A stretch of 64,000 bases of DNA. It comes from Aphis gossypii. Its lineage: Eukaryota; Arthropoda; Insecta; Hemiptera; Aphididae. A program made the position numbers and the translations under genes. Positions 1-11,820 of the stretch are shown one piece after another. The notes below the pieces were generated by a model. The model was given only the letters and a program-made list of their open reading frames with translations. It had not been told where the DNA came from and searched no databases. How positions within the stretch are numbered: position 1 is the stretch's first letter; each line of letters starts with the position of its first letter. Where the stretch lies: the NCBI RefSeq assembly GCF_020184175.1, contig NC_065533.1:18498695-18562694 (forward strand), written 5' to 3'.

Positions 1-640
1 TACAATAAGCTATTTTGCAACACACAATCAAATACTTGTGAAAATTTTAAGAATACATAAGTCCATATTAAAATATTGAATGAGAATAAAAAATATTATC
101 CTTTCTGTATTTAATAAAATATTTAATGAATGGGAAGCACAAAACTCAAACTGGGAGAGTTTTCATAATAATATGTAAGATATTATTTGGATAAGGAATG
201 GCCTAAGTTAACTGTCGATAATTTCTGAAATTATGAAAAATAAAACAGTGTTAACACTTAATAATGCTTTATATACATTTATATGAGTTTGTGTTAAGAT
301 TATTATAATTTTATTTATGATGGAAAGTACAGGAGCCTTAATTAAAGCTATAGATCTAAGCAGTTCAACTATCTTTTGATAATATGTAAATACCTATATA
401 ATAAAATAATTTAATTTACTAGTTTACAAGGTCGAAGGCTTTAATGCAATTTATCAAACAATTAAAATTATGGAACATTTAAAAATAAATATGAATTTGA
501 TTAAAAATTACACAAATGATAGATATGATTACATGATAGAATGAAACAAAAAGTTTTACTATTTGTATGAGCTACAATGATTTTGTAATTAATGAACATA
601 TGCATAAAGTATGCAATAAATAAACTTTTTACATTATTAC
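1..640. other. AT-rich intron or downstream part of the LOTUS gene
   Basis: The gene on the minus strand leaves exon 3 through a phase-1 donor at 640-639, so this stretch is probably its next intron. No further exon could be recognised: no open frame with a convincing acceptor and coding bias is visible. The rest of the gene is expected beyond the left edge. Confidence 0.5.
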
Positions 641-3037
641 CTTTGAGATGTACTCCTCCTTTATCAATATAGATAAAATGTTTTAACATATTTATAGATT
701 CTTCAATATTACTTGTACCCATTTTTTTATAATCTGGATGATTTATTAGAAAATTCTTTAATTTATAAATACTTATTATCTAAATGACAATTAAAACAAT
801 ATTTAAAAAAAATTATTATTGTTAATGTTGTAAACAAAACTTACTTCTGAAGTATTACACAGATTTTCTACACCACTCCTGAGATTTGTTGTTACAGTAC
901 CATTAAATTTTGAGTTTACAGATTTGGTTTTAACATGATCATATCCACGAGCACTGGTATCATACCTTGGAGTGCTATATTCATATCTAGGAGATCTATA
1001 GTCATATTTAGGAGTGTTATATTCATATCTAGTAGAAATAGTAGACTCATTTCTATGATTATTATGATTTTTAACACGAGATTTATAATTGGCAGACTTC
1101 AGCAAGTGATTATTATTACTTCTTAGAGTAGAAATATTTCTTCTAGGACGCTGCTTTTTAGTTTTTTGATTTATGACAAGTTCTCTGAGATGTGAAGTTT
1201 TTTCACCAACAATAAGTGTAATAATTGAGTTCATACTTGGGTTATGTGGTATCTAAAATAAAATAATGTCAATTATAAATAACATATATTTAATATAATT
1301 CAACAACGAATAAAATATTCTATAAACCATGTAGTAGTAAGATTAAAAGCTGTATTTAATGCATAATAATTTTTTATAACCATCTGCGTCATTTTTTATG
1401 ATTTAGTGCCTTTAGCAACTAAAATTTTTATCCGTTTCCCATTCCCACAAGACAGTTATAAGTCAATGACTAAAAATAGTCTGTAAACAGTTTTTGAAGA
1501 AGAAACACACACCTATGTAAATTTTTATACTACAATATTCATTATTTTGTTGATTTAAAAGGTATTATAAATAAATGAAACAGTTTAATCTAGAAATTTT
1601 ATCAGCCGTATAAATAAATAATTTCCTTATAAATGTATAATTACGGCTCAAAACTTTATACGTTTAAAAGTAGTTAAATATTCACATACATAAATAAGGC
1701 GATTAAAAAAAAAATTGTTTTGTTTCTTCTATGAAATATGCATATACATGTTCTTAAGCCTACAAAATGCAAATTCTTACTTAAATAACAAAATGTGTAA
1801 AATTATACAACAAAAATATTTGTTTTAGAATTCTGCATACTATGAATCAAATTTCTATCGGTTCAGAACTTCAATGTGCACTGTCTAAACAAATATTCAG
1901 AATCTTGCTAAAAATCATTGTACTAATGTATAAGCAACCCCATGTCAATAAATATAATGGTGCCTAATTCAAGGCACTTCAAAGTTTCAAGACAATATCA
2001 TCTTGTATATAGTTTACAGTTTCAACTTTAAAATGAATTATTATTTTATTGAACAACATTCATTATTTCAAAATGTTTTAATTTTCTTGAAAATATTATT
2101 TAATATGGTGAAAATATGTTGAACGGTGTACTTTTGTAGATAAAGAAATAAATTTTTTTTTTAATTCCTGTTATTTTTATATTTTAATACTAATCAATAT
2201 ACTAGTACTTGAAATATTGCAATTTAAAAATATTCTTATCTAGATTTAAAAACAAAATATGAAAATTAAAACAGATGATACCTTTAAATTTTATAATAAT
2301 TGATAGTTCACTCTAATATTAAAACTCATAAAACTAAGTTTGAACTACTGAAGTAAATTTACTATTGTGCGTTATGCGTTAGTATAACAGAGTCAAACCA
2401 AATGGGTATAAAATTTACTTAACACATTTAATGTTTTAAATTTTAATCAAAGCTATTTTCAAAAACTTGTTAACATAATAAATTAATACACAAAAGTTAA
2501 ATTAAGTATATATCCCGGTATATATAAAAATAGCTTTTACTGAAAAATCATTTTATTAAAAAAGCAAACATAAAAACCACTTAGATTATATTTTACTAGA
2601 TGATTAGATCTACTTAACTACAACTATTCTGTGTAATGATAGCAGTACTCTCAAAAAACTAAATAAACAAATTAACTATTATTTTTTTTTATACAAATTT
2701 ATTGAATAATGTTCCCTAAAATAAGCTCTGATAATCATCTAAAAAAGGATTGTAATCTCTTAATAAAATTTATAATTTATTTAATTCATGGAATGTATTA
2801 AAATACTAAATCACTAGTTAAACTTACTTTAAATTTTTTTCAACTTACCCTTAAAACATCAGTCATATTTTCTAGTAACTCATAAATAGTCGTGAACCCC
2901 AAATGCTCAAACGATAAATTACAACCTTCATAATTAGAATATTCACTTAATATTTGTGATATTGTCATTTTACTCGGAGAGCTTGTTAAAATACTGCGTA
3001 TGACCATCTTTAAATAATTTAAATCTGGTTGTTCCAT
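641..3037 (-). CDS. LOTUS (OST-HTH) domain protein, Tejas/TDRD5/TDRD7-like, partial 3' end
   Basis: Three minus-strand exons join cleanly: 3037-2849 (63 codons, donor GTAAGT, phase 0), 1252-845 (136 codons, acceptor TTTTAG, donor GTAAGT, phase 0) and 779-641 (46 codons plus one base, donor GTAATA). The first ATG is followed by MEQPDLNYLKMVIRSIL. Residues 4 to about 95 form a LOTUS winged-helix domain (motifs LGFTTIYELLENMTDVLR and then HLRELVINQ), the arrangement at the N-terminus of TDRD5/TDRD7 and Drosophila Tejas/Tapas. Those proteins bind Vasa helicase in germ granules and act in piRNA or mRNA control. Residues 138-165 are Tyr/Arg-rich repeats in a basic, Asn-rich linker. Exon 3 encodes a further folded-looking block (FLINHPDYKKMGTSNIEESI) whose identity I do not know. 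Tudor domains, if present, lie outside the window. Family assignment is good; the exact paralogue is open. Confidence 0.72.
947..1030 (-). repeat. 21 bp coding repeat (Tyr/Arg heptads) in LOTUS gene exon 2
   Basis: Read on the minus strand, the exon encodes RYEYNTP, KYDYRSP and RYEYSTP in tandem, followed by a shortened RYDTSA and RGYDH. The unit is seven residues or 21 bases and the copies differ mainly by conservative changes, so the protein pattern appears to be retained. Confidence 0.7.
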
Positions 3038-4350
3038 GGTGAATATATGAAATACCTATACAAAACATAATTAAAATTATTATTTTCCTTATTTTTGTAC
3101 TGCAGATAAAATATATTTTGAAATATAATTTAAGTTTTTTTTTAAATTTTATACATTTAATAAGGTACAAATTAAATTTAAAAAATGTTGAGTAATTTTA
3201 CTTTGTAAATTTAAAATTATAAGTTAACTTTAATTGATAAATTTATAATGCTAATAAAATATGAGTTTAATAATATTCAAACTATATACCTAAGTTAAAG
3301 TTTGATACTTAAATTAATACCATGCATTAGTCTAATTTTTAGGAATAACGGCTATCAAATTTAGATATCACTCTTTATCAGCAAGCTTCAATACAAATTA
3401 GTGATTTAAGAAGTATTTTTGTAACTTTTTTTTTTATCAATTAAATAATTTATTCTTTTTTAAGTTTAATGTTACTAAAAATTAAAAACTTTTATACATT
3501 AATTACATATCAATAGTGTAACTAATATGAACATTTTTAAATTTTGATAAAAATACTAGAAAAAATTCCTCAACTGTTCAAAAATATAACTTAAGTATAA
3601 ATTATTAATATTTTTTTTTTAATTTAATTTTTCATTATTTTAATTAATATTGTACTTAATTTTTTAGTACAATTTACAGACAATGTTTATTAATGAAAAT
3701 AATGAATCCTTAAGGGTTTATTTACTTTATTTACAAAAAATTTCAGAATAAACAGGTAAGAAGGCCAATGTGTTACACAATGACACATACCACACATGTA
3801 ATAACAAACAAATACCAATAAAAATATTTGTTGTTAGTAACAAATTTGAATAAAAAAACATTGATAATTTAAATATAATAGTCATAGCTGACATAGAATA
3901 TTATAAATATCAGTTAATATATGCTAATGGTATTAGCATAACATTGATCTAGAAGCTATTTAGATTAACAGGATGTAGTACTTAGTACCCTGATGTAGTA
4001 AATTTTTAATTAAATCTTAAACTATAAGAAACATCTGACATTAATTTATATTAATTTTATTTATTGATTTTAGATAATAGATTAAATGATAAAAGGATAA
4101 TTATAAAATTATAAGGTATTTCTTTGATTGTACAAACCTCAAAACTGGATTATGTAAAATAAATCAATGAACTAATGTACAATGTAGTAGCTATTTGAGC
4201 GTTCCAACACGATATCTAAAAAATATTAAAAGCATAAAACATAATATTGGAGCATCAATTTTGTTTTCATTGTAATAATTATTGTAAACCAGAACATTAG
4301 TCAAAACGCTGATTTCTGTCAAATACCGTAACGCACACCTAGCACCGTAA
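3038..4350. other. AT-rich region upstream of the LOTUS gene, no gene seen
   Basis: This is the 5' side of the minus-strand LOTUS gene and should contain its 5' UTR or promoter. I see no clear TATA/initiator pair on the minus strand near 3040-3200 and no coding sequence. The composition is very AT-rich with long A and T runs. Confidence 0.4.
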
Positions 4351-4541
4351 GGCTAGGATCACATTCTGCGTTTTGTCAGTTCGACCGCAACATGTTGCAA
4401 GTCGCTTCCCAATAGTTGAAAAAAACGGTTCCGCATAACTCGTTTTATATTTAAACCTATTTTGTTTTGACTGTTGCAGTTTAATTCCCGATCAGTTTTT
4501 GTCGGATGGCAACCGACAAAACGCATAGTGTGATTCTAGTC
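4351..4541. mobile_element. MITE with about 27 bp terminal inverted repeats
   Basis: The left end GGCTAGGATCACATTCTGCG and the reverse complement of the right end GACTAGAATCACACTATGCG match closely and both continue as TTTTGTC. The element is about 190 bp, has no coding capacity and is GC-richer than its flanks. A target-site duplication could not be fixed with certainty, so the superfamily is open. Confidence 0.75.
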
Positions 4542-5924
4542 AAATTCATTAATACATGAACGAAAATACTTGTATAGTTACATGTTCGTATTTATAGGCT
4601 GTAAGCAGTGAAACATCTAACACGATCTGAATACTGTACGACCACTAATCGCCGTATACTCGAAATCGGCTTCACGGGTATTTATGAACGAACGATCGTT
4701 TCGATAGGCACAAGAAAAGACAACAACGAGTGGCGTCAAGGTAATAATTCGGTGTAGAAATTAGAAAAACTTGGAACGCCGAAACATCGGTAATATTATC
4801 GTGAGCGTTGACGTGAAAATACCGAATGAGCACATACCACAGTGCCATACACAACATGGATCACCGGAATGCGATACCACGCATAGATAATAAAAGAACT
4901 ATTGTCTATTATCTATACTACCACGATTTATGTAAACCACGATATTTATAAATAAAAAAAAATGTATTTAAATAAATTAAAGAGATGAATTAGATGTACC
5001 TATTACTATACCTTATATCTTAAAATAATTATGAACAGTGCACTGTCTGGGTTAGTTGAGAATCGCTGCAATCAGTTTTATTTCCCGCGGTTCTTTATCA
5101 TGGCACTCGCACTACAACTACTTTACGTCTTCACTGCGGTCCGAGCTGATAGCGGGATGCACGGTCCTAATAGATATTAAAATAATCACGGATTTATGAT
5201 TAATATTATAATATAGGTAATATTGTTGATTGTTATTATTACCTTAAATCATGACACGAGTAGCGTTATTGAGTACAATAATTTTTGGTATGAAATAGTT
5301 TTAAACAGTGATTAGTTTATTTCAGGCATGTTATAAAATCAGCAATAACCAGTCGATAACCGTTGACGTATATTGATTGACGGCATTGTCGGACGTCGAC
5401 AGTCGAAATATTTTATAATATTAATGTGTTCGCCAAACATACGCTTTTTGGCCAACAAAATAAACGAGAGAAAAACTATGGTTTTCACTTATCACTCGTG
5501 CAAAAGCAACTTCTGAGCGATTAGGAAACCGACATTTAAACGAGACTACGAGAGTGAAAAGATATGCAATACAATAATAAATTGTGATAAACATAATAAC
5601 ACAAAGACACCAGTTGTGTTGGCTTCCAGTTTAATACTTTAATTTATTAATATTTTAAGACGTAACGAATTCCGACCAATAATCAATGTAAATTAATTAA
5701 ACATTAATAACTCGACATTTTTAAAATGCAATGAATACAACAGGTCAACATTTTAAAATTACCTAATCAGTAATTTATAAAAATATACCATAAAAAGGTC
5801 AATATTATGCTGTCATTATATTCCTGTATATTATAAGGTTCCAGTGTTATCGTGATACGATATATTAATGTTAGGTAACTAATAACTATTACTATTTATG
5901 GATGTCTTAAATGTTTTATTTGAA
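4542..5924. other. GC-richer non-coding stretch, possible distal regulatory region
   Basis: Around 4600-4860 and 5050-5170 CpG dinucleotides are much more frequent than in the neighbouring DNA, which in this genome also happens around true promoters (40.3 kb, 52.9 kb). Only short open frames occur, including a 26-codon one at 5100-5180 treated in the findings. No gene is supported. Confidence 0.35.
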
Positions 5925-5990
5925 TTCAATAATAAATTATTTCATACGAAAAACGATTTCAGTCAGATATTATGTGTCGACCTCTATTTT
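5925..5990 (+). repeat. Fragment of dispersed repeat family R1 (5' portion)
   Basis: The stretch reads tttgaattcaataataaa, then a cgaaaaacgatttcagtcag block and gtgtcgacctc. The same ordered landmarks (gaattcaatgataaatcatt, then acgaaaaacgattctgagyg, then a GGTC/GTCAGCC segment) occur at 6410, 9727, 31017, 61668 and, inverted, at 50255. Confidence 0.55.
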
Positions 5991-6359
5991 TTAAACATAT
6001 TTTATAATTTATTTGTATTAACTTTACATAATTTATTTTGTACTTCTAGTTATCTTTCTTATAACTTATAAGTTACAAAAATTAAAAAATTGAATTTCCT
6101 TCATAAATAGCTAAAAATTAAAGTAAATATTTTGAACATATTTTTATTGTTTATAGAAAATAATAATTTGAGTACTTAAATAATATTATATGTTTAAAGT
6201 AATAAATTCATAAATAATACTTTGTGTGACATACCTATTCAACTAAATTTATAATCAACCAAATGATACCATGAAAAGTGCTCAATAATATTAATTCAAA
6301 ATATGAAAATGTTAAAAATATTCAGAAAGTTGATTTATAAAATAAAATAAGAGTGGTCA

Positions 6360-7830
6360 AGTGAGTAATGTTCTGCTGTATAGCAGGTCACTATAATTGA
6401 TGTATTAAATTTGAATCCATTAAAAGGTATCATTGAATACGAAAAACAATACTGGATAAAGATGATTTGTCAGCCTAGGATATAGTTTCCAGTGATTGGT
6501 GAAAAAGGTGGTTTATGTTTTAATGACCTGAATACACCAAAATTTAAATTCTTTTATAATTATTGTAAACTAAACTTATGGAAAATCTTGTATTCAATTT
6601 TCAACTCTTAGCTACTTATACAAAAATCTTATGAATTATACCTACCTACAAAATAATTTGCAAATATTCATGCTTTTGACGAATTTTTGTTAATAATTGA
6701 ACTTCAAATGCTAATAAAAATAAAGTTAAAAGTTGTACCTATTTGTATTCTTATAATTGTTGAATCAGTATAAGACTAACTTATGAGGAACTTTGTATAC
6801 AATTTTCAAGTATTTTGACTCGGCCAAAAAAATTTTTATTGATGTTTATAAAAAAAAAAAAACTAAACAAAAACGAATATTTCAAATACCTATAAATAGC
6901 ATTAAAATAAGCGAAATATTTTGAAAATTAAATTATGTAAAGAAAATTCCAATCTAAAGAACTGGTGACATTTTTAAGTATCTACGACTTATACTTTTTG
7001 AAAAATAACAAATATTTAAAATCGTTTGAGGATAAATAAGGATAAATCGTTATTGTTACGCAATTTCGTAAGAATTTAAAATTCAAACGCATTTAAAATT
7101 TTTCCTATAATGATGCTTCTAATTTTCTTTATAGCTACTTGAAGGAAAACATAGTGTTTAATTTTTTAACCTTAGATATAAATACAAACAATTTCATGAT
7201 TTTTCAACTAGGTACAAAATTACTTTCAAATATACTATAAACGCTTATAAAAAAAAATTGTGACTAACGATTTTCGATTTTTTTTTTTTTTTAACTAAAA
7301 TAAGAACAACTCATAAGGAACCTTGTATTAATTTTTTAAGTTTTTTTGGTCATCCAAAATTTTTTTATCGGCACATCAAAAAAAAAATTCTCAGAAAATC
7401 AAAAATTTCAGTTGTCTATAAATAGCTCAAAAAAAGTCATAATATTTTGAAAATTTAACTTTATATAGACAACATTAATATAATATTTGGTGAACATTTC
7501 AAGTTTTTACAGTGATTAGTTTTTGAGTTACTACCATATAAAAAAAAATATTGATTTGGTCGAAAACTGATTTTGCGAAAAATTCCCTGTTTTTCCTTCA
7601 CTTTTTTTTTTGTTTTTTTTTCGATTATTTTGAAAACTGTTGAACAATTCTTACTTTTGACCTCTATAATGCATCAAGGATATTCACTTTTCCATCGGAA
7701 ACCACCTCCGAAGTTTGAAATTGCAGCAATATTTCGACTAGTTTTGCTGTGTACAGACACAACAAAAAACAAAGAACACGCATCATTGTAAAATCAATAC
7801 ATTTATCACTTCGTTCAGAATCTTAAAAAA
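6360..7830 (+). repeat. Long, degenerate copy of dispersed repeat family R1
   Basis: This is the most complete copy in the window. It begins with the ggtcactataattgatg / aatccattaaaaggtatcattg block. It runs through AT-rich interior landmarks (cttatgaggaactttgta, ctataaatagctcaaaa, cgattattttgaaaactgtt) and ends with attgtaaaatcaatacattt followed by atcacttcgttcagaatc. The landmarks recur in the same order in other copies at 9.7, 27.5, 58.3, 59.9 (inverted) and 61.7 kb. No open frame of useful length survives, so it is either non-autonomous or too old to classify. The 72-codon open frame inside it is not treated as a gene. Confidence 0.65.
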
Positions 7831-9650
7831 TCAAAAAATTTTATTTAAAACATTTAAAATAAGTATTTATAAATATTTATTTTTTTATAAAGGGGATATC
7901 TGTATTTTTTAAAATACTTTTTTTTACTAAGTACTTGGATACATATTAAAAATACTATTATATTTATCTATTACTTAAATATTTTTAAAAATCACATATT
8001 TTTATACAACAAAATTAAATCCTTATTAAAATTTTAATATCTAATGTTGTCTGTATTCAACTTAAATACTTATATGACTTTCAGCCAAATTTCTATTAAA
8101 ATTATGGTAAGATCAGTTTATGAATTTATTAGGTAGTAGGTACCTATCATCAAAGAAAAATTATGTTATACATTTTTAAGTCTTGGAATTAAAATTTAAT
8201 TTTTAATTTTTATGTATTTTCAACTCCACTATGGTATAATCATAAAATATTCGCTATTTTAACTTCGTTTTTTGAGGAACCTTAAATTAAATTTTTAAGA
8301 TTTTTGGGAAAACATAAAATTACCTAATTAAATTTAAAGAAAAAACTAATAATAGTCGAAAATTGTAAATTACTTAAAAAAATATATATTTTAAAAATGA
8401 TGGTATGTCTAAAAAATGCTATTATAAATATTTAACAAAAATTTTTTTGTTTTTAAATTACAACAAAATAACAAAATATTTGAAGTAACGTAAAATATTC
8501 CTTTTCTTCTGTATTTTATTTTTTTTTCCAAATTATTCAAAATATTACAGGGAATATTTTCATTTGACCTATATATTGACCATATTAACATCAACTTAAT
8601 TAAATAATCAAATTGGAGGAGCTCCACTCGAATTTTAAGCAAAGAATTTTTTCTATCACAAAATATTCATTTTCACAAAAACTTAAGTCTACATTATTGT
8701 TAAATTTTTAGCTGGTGTATATTTAATATGCATGTCATATTAAATATATATAATAATATACATATTATTGGCATATGTATGCCTATATCAGCTATATTAT
8801 ATATATTTAATTAATTATTTAAATATTTGATTAATACATTTAATTAAATACTATATTATACCAAGTACCAACTAATAAGTAGTAGGTTTATTGAAAAATT
8901 AATAAATTAAAATAAATATCTTTTATATATAATTATTACTGAAAAACATAATTGTCTTATATAATATAAGTATTGAACTTTTTATCCTTATGTCATTGTC
9001 ATGCAACCAAAAATTATTTCATAAACTGATATAATATCAAATTATTCAAATTTATATTATAGCGTATTCTACTGTTTATGTAGAATATAAGTTAAAAACT
9101 TTAGTTAGTTGTATATATTAACTAAGACTTAGGAGTTAAAATAATTAATTTAGAACTCAAAGACCGATAATATAATTTACATAAAGGTAACCAACAAACA
9201 AATAACAGGCTTATTATGTTACATACTATATAACTGCGTTATAAGCTATAAACTTCAAATGTGTTAAATGATTAAAAAAATTTAAGATTTTTAATGATTA
9301 ATTAATTAAAAATAATTATACCATTTAGGTAGTATTATAATACTTAATACTTTGCTTTCCTTAAAGCAAATTAATATAAAAAAAATCATTCACAGACGCG
9401 TGTTATAAAATTCTCGTAATTCCTAATTTAAACTTTAAGTTAAAAGAAACATGTCTTACAAAAAATTAGAAATAATGCATTGTTCGACAAGCTCAAAGCC
9501 TTATAATACTAATTAGTAATTATATATCTATAATATAAATTTGAATGATAAAAAAGAGGGCACATTAACTAATAGGTAAGATAGACGAGTATGTACCTAA
9601 ACTTAAGAAGTTTTAGAAAATAAGTAACCGTTTTGTTGAACAGCAAAAGA
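7831..9650. other. AT-rich intergenic sequence with an R1 fragment at 8220-8350
   Basis: No gene is visible. A weak R1-like segment with the landmark ttttttgaggaaccttaaat lies near 8260-8300. The 8700-9120 part is almost pure A+T with many TATA/ATAT runs. Open frames are short and carry no recognisable motif. Confidence 0.4.
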
Positions 9651-9714
9651 AATCAAGTGTACATTGTCACTATGTAGCCAAGTAGGTAATATTTATATAC
9701 ATTTTAATAGATGG

Positions 9715-9960
9715 TGTTAAATTTGAATTTAATGATAAATCATTGAAAACCTTGAAAAATGATTCTGAAGAAAGACAGTCTTATTGGTAATCAAAGTTAT
9801 TAAACAATTAAAATTTCATAAATATTTTTAGTATTTTCGATTATTTTGAAAGGTAATGATAATCTTCAATTTTGACCTCCTAAAGCATACCCATTAAATT
9901 CAAATTTCTACAAAAAACTTCCATTAAAGTTTATTAACAGAGCATTTTTCTATTAGAATT
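9715..9960 (+). repeat. R1 repeat copy with internal deletion
   Basis: The left landmark gtgttaaatttgaatttaatgataaatcattg is followed after only about 90 bases by the interior landmark cgattattttgaaaggtaatgataatc. In the long copy these are more than 1.1 kb apart. The interior has therefore been lost. Confidence 0.6.
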
Positions 9961-10281
9961 TGAGTATACCAATGTATCCACTTCGACATTTTCCACGTCT
10001 TATTTAATGTCGTTCTTTTTTTATTAATTCGCTAGAACAACAATTTTTAGCGTATACTTTTAAAGCATAGATATTTTAAAATTTGTAAATGCATAAGTGC
10101 ATGCATATTCTGTGCTTTTTTTAGATTATATATTCTCTAATTTAATTATGTAATAATTATAGTTTAATGACTCTGTGTTATTACTACCTATACTTATTGT
10201 TATCGTAACTCAGAAACAAATTAATTAAGTTTTTCAATGGTCGTATATTGTAAACTAAGGTAAAATAATATAGCATGGCTG

Positions 10282-10372
10282 TGGGTGAGTTGAGGCCCGA
10301 CTTGTCGTTTCCGGCGTTTGAGACCGGTGAATTGCGGCCCGATATTATTTTAGGTATAGGTTAGTTGCGGCC
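10282..10372. repeat. Left subterminal repeats of the MULE
   Basis: Three spaced copies of a GC-rich core are seen: gtgagttgaggcccgac, gtgaattgcggcccgat and gttagttgcggcctaag. Their reverse complement matches the gggccgcaattcg core of the right-hand array, so the ends mirror each other. Such subterminal clusters are typical transposase-binding sites, an inference here. Confidence 0.7.
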
Positions 10373-10428
10373 TAAGTAATTATCATTACCTATGTACCTT
10401 ACCTATATAATAAATATATACTTATTAC

Positions 10429-10878
10429 CAAGGCTGGGAAAGCTAACGATTTTTTTTAACTCTATAAGTTAAATTATTTTAAAATAATAAAGTTAACTCG
10501 TTAAGTTAAACATCAACTTTGAAAAAAATTTAGCTTAACTTAGTTTAAAATTAAAACTTTCTAATTTGCAAAATAAAAAATCCTTACACATAATAATGTT
10601 TATTAAATAGTTTTTCTATATGCTTAAGAAAATTACAGGGAAATTTAAAACGATACATCAAAGTATTAACTAGCTATCAAAAAACCTACTTTTTAAAAAA
10701 CTTCATTCAAAAATTTACTTAATTTAGATATTTTTGAATAAAATTAACTTGAAGTTAACACATTATACTAAAAAAAGTAACTTATTAAGTTAAAAGTTAA
10801 TCTGAAAAAAAATAACAAGTTAATTATCTTAATGTTTTAACTTAATTTTAGCTTTTAATTCGTTAATGCCCAGCCTTG
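10429..10878. mobile_element. Nested MITE with CAAGGCTGGG termini
   Basis: The left end caaggctgggaaagctaacga and the reverse complement of the right end caaggctgggcattaacgaat are inverted repeats. The interior is built from many aagttaactt-type motifs on both strands, so the single strand can fold back extensively. It sits inside the MULE and was therefore inserted later. A tattac motif flanks both sides but the exact target duplication is ambiguous. Confidence 0.7.
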
Positions 10879-11017
10879 ACTATTACTTATGCGCCTGACA
10901 GATGCGGTGTTAGATATACATAGCGATAACCGAATAACGATAAATGAAATGTTCAACACGTATGGGAAATTGGGAAGTTATATTTTTGTATAATATGATA
11001 AAGATAATATTCATTCA

Positions 11018-11820
11018 AAAGCTGTCCAAAAAACTTTACACAACTTTTTACCATACATGGTCTTAAAAATGATGTGTATTTACCTCTTGTATTTTTTTTA
11101 CTGCCTAACAAGTTAAGTACTACATACATGCGTGCATTTCAACATGTAATTCGTCACTCCACATCTATTGGTATATCGTGCTTTCCTACTGATATTTTTA
11201 TAGATTTTGAACCAGCAATACATAGTGCTGCAGCGGAAGTCTTTCCTAATACCAAAATAAGAGGTTGTCGCTTTCATTTAGGGCAAAGTTGGTGGAGGAA
11301 AATCCAAAGTTTAGGACTTACTAAATTATACAATAATAACACAAACGATGCTCATTATTTAAAATATTTTTTTGGATTGCCATTTTTGGAGCCTGAAAAC
11401 GTCATAGACTGCTTTACTGACGACTTTATGGCAATACAGCCTGATAAAAATGACCAGATAGTGAAATTTACAGACTACATTTTTGAAAACTATATCTCAC
11501 CGGACGCTATGTTCCCCCCGAATATTTGGGCACAGTTTACCGCTAGCTGCAATCGTACTACCAATAGCTGTGAAAGTTTTCATTCCAAACTAAATATGTC
11601 GTTTTACACTAGCCATCCTAATATATATAACTTTGTTGATGTCTTACTACAAATTCAATCGGAAACATACATTAAATTTAGAAGTAAAAGTGTAAGAACA
11701 AAAAAAATATGTGAAAAAGAATCTTTCATTAGAGAACAGATGACAAAATATGAGCGAAAAGAAATCAATAATTTTGAATTAGTAAAATCGTTAAGTTTTA
11801 AGTGTTTGCCAAAACAATAG
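11018..11820 (+). pseudogene. MULE transposase, 5'-truncated and inactive
   Basis: The frame is open from 11018, directly after in-frame stops at 11005-11017, to TAG at 11818-11820, about 266 codons. It matches the MULE transposase catalytic core: FTQLFTIHGLKND then PLVFFLLPNKLSTTY, the second catalytic Asp in IDFEPAIHSAA, the CRFHLGQSWW zinc-type motif, and the catalytic Glu in TNSCESFHSKLN. The first catalytic Asp, normally in a DGTF motif just before this start, is replaced by sequence with stop codons. The N-terminal DNA-binding FLYWCH/WRKY-type region is absent. GC content is higher than the flanks. A functional enzyme is not expected. Confidence 0.85.

Noticed and set aside
2970..3170. 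66-codon minus-strand frame
   Set aside because: It overlaps the first LOTUS exon in another frame and the leader.
4672..4857. 61-codon minus-strand frame in a CpG-rich patch
   Set aside because: It has no recognisable protein feature; the patch is better explained as regulatory DNA.
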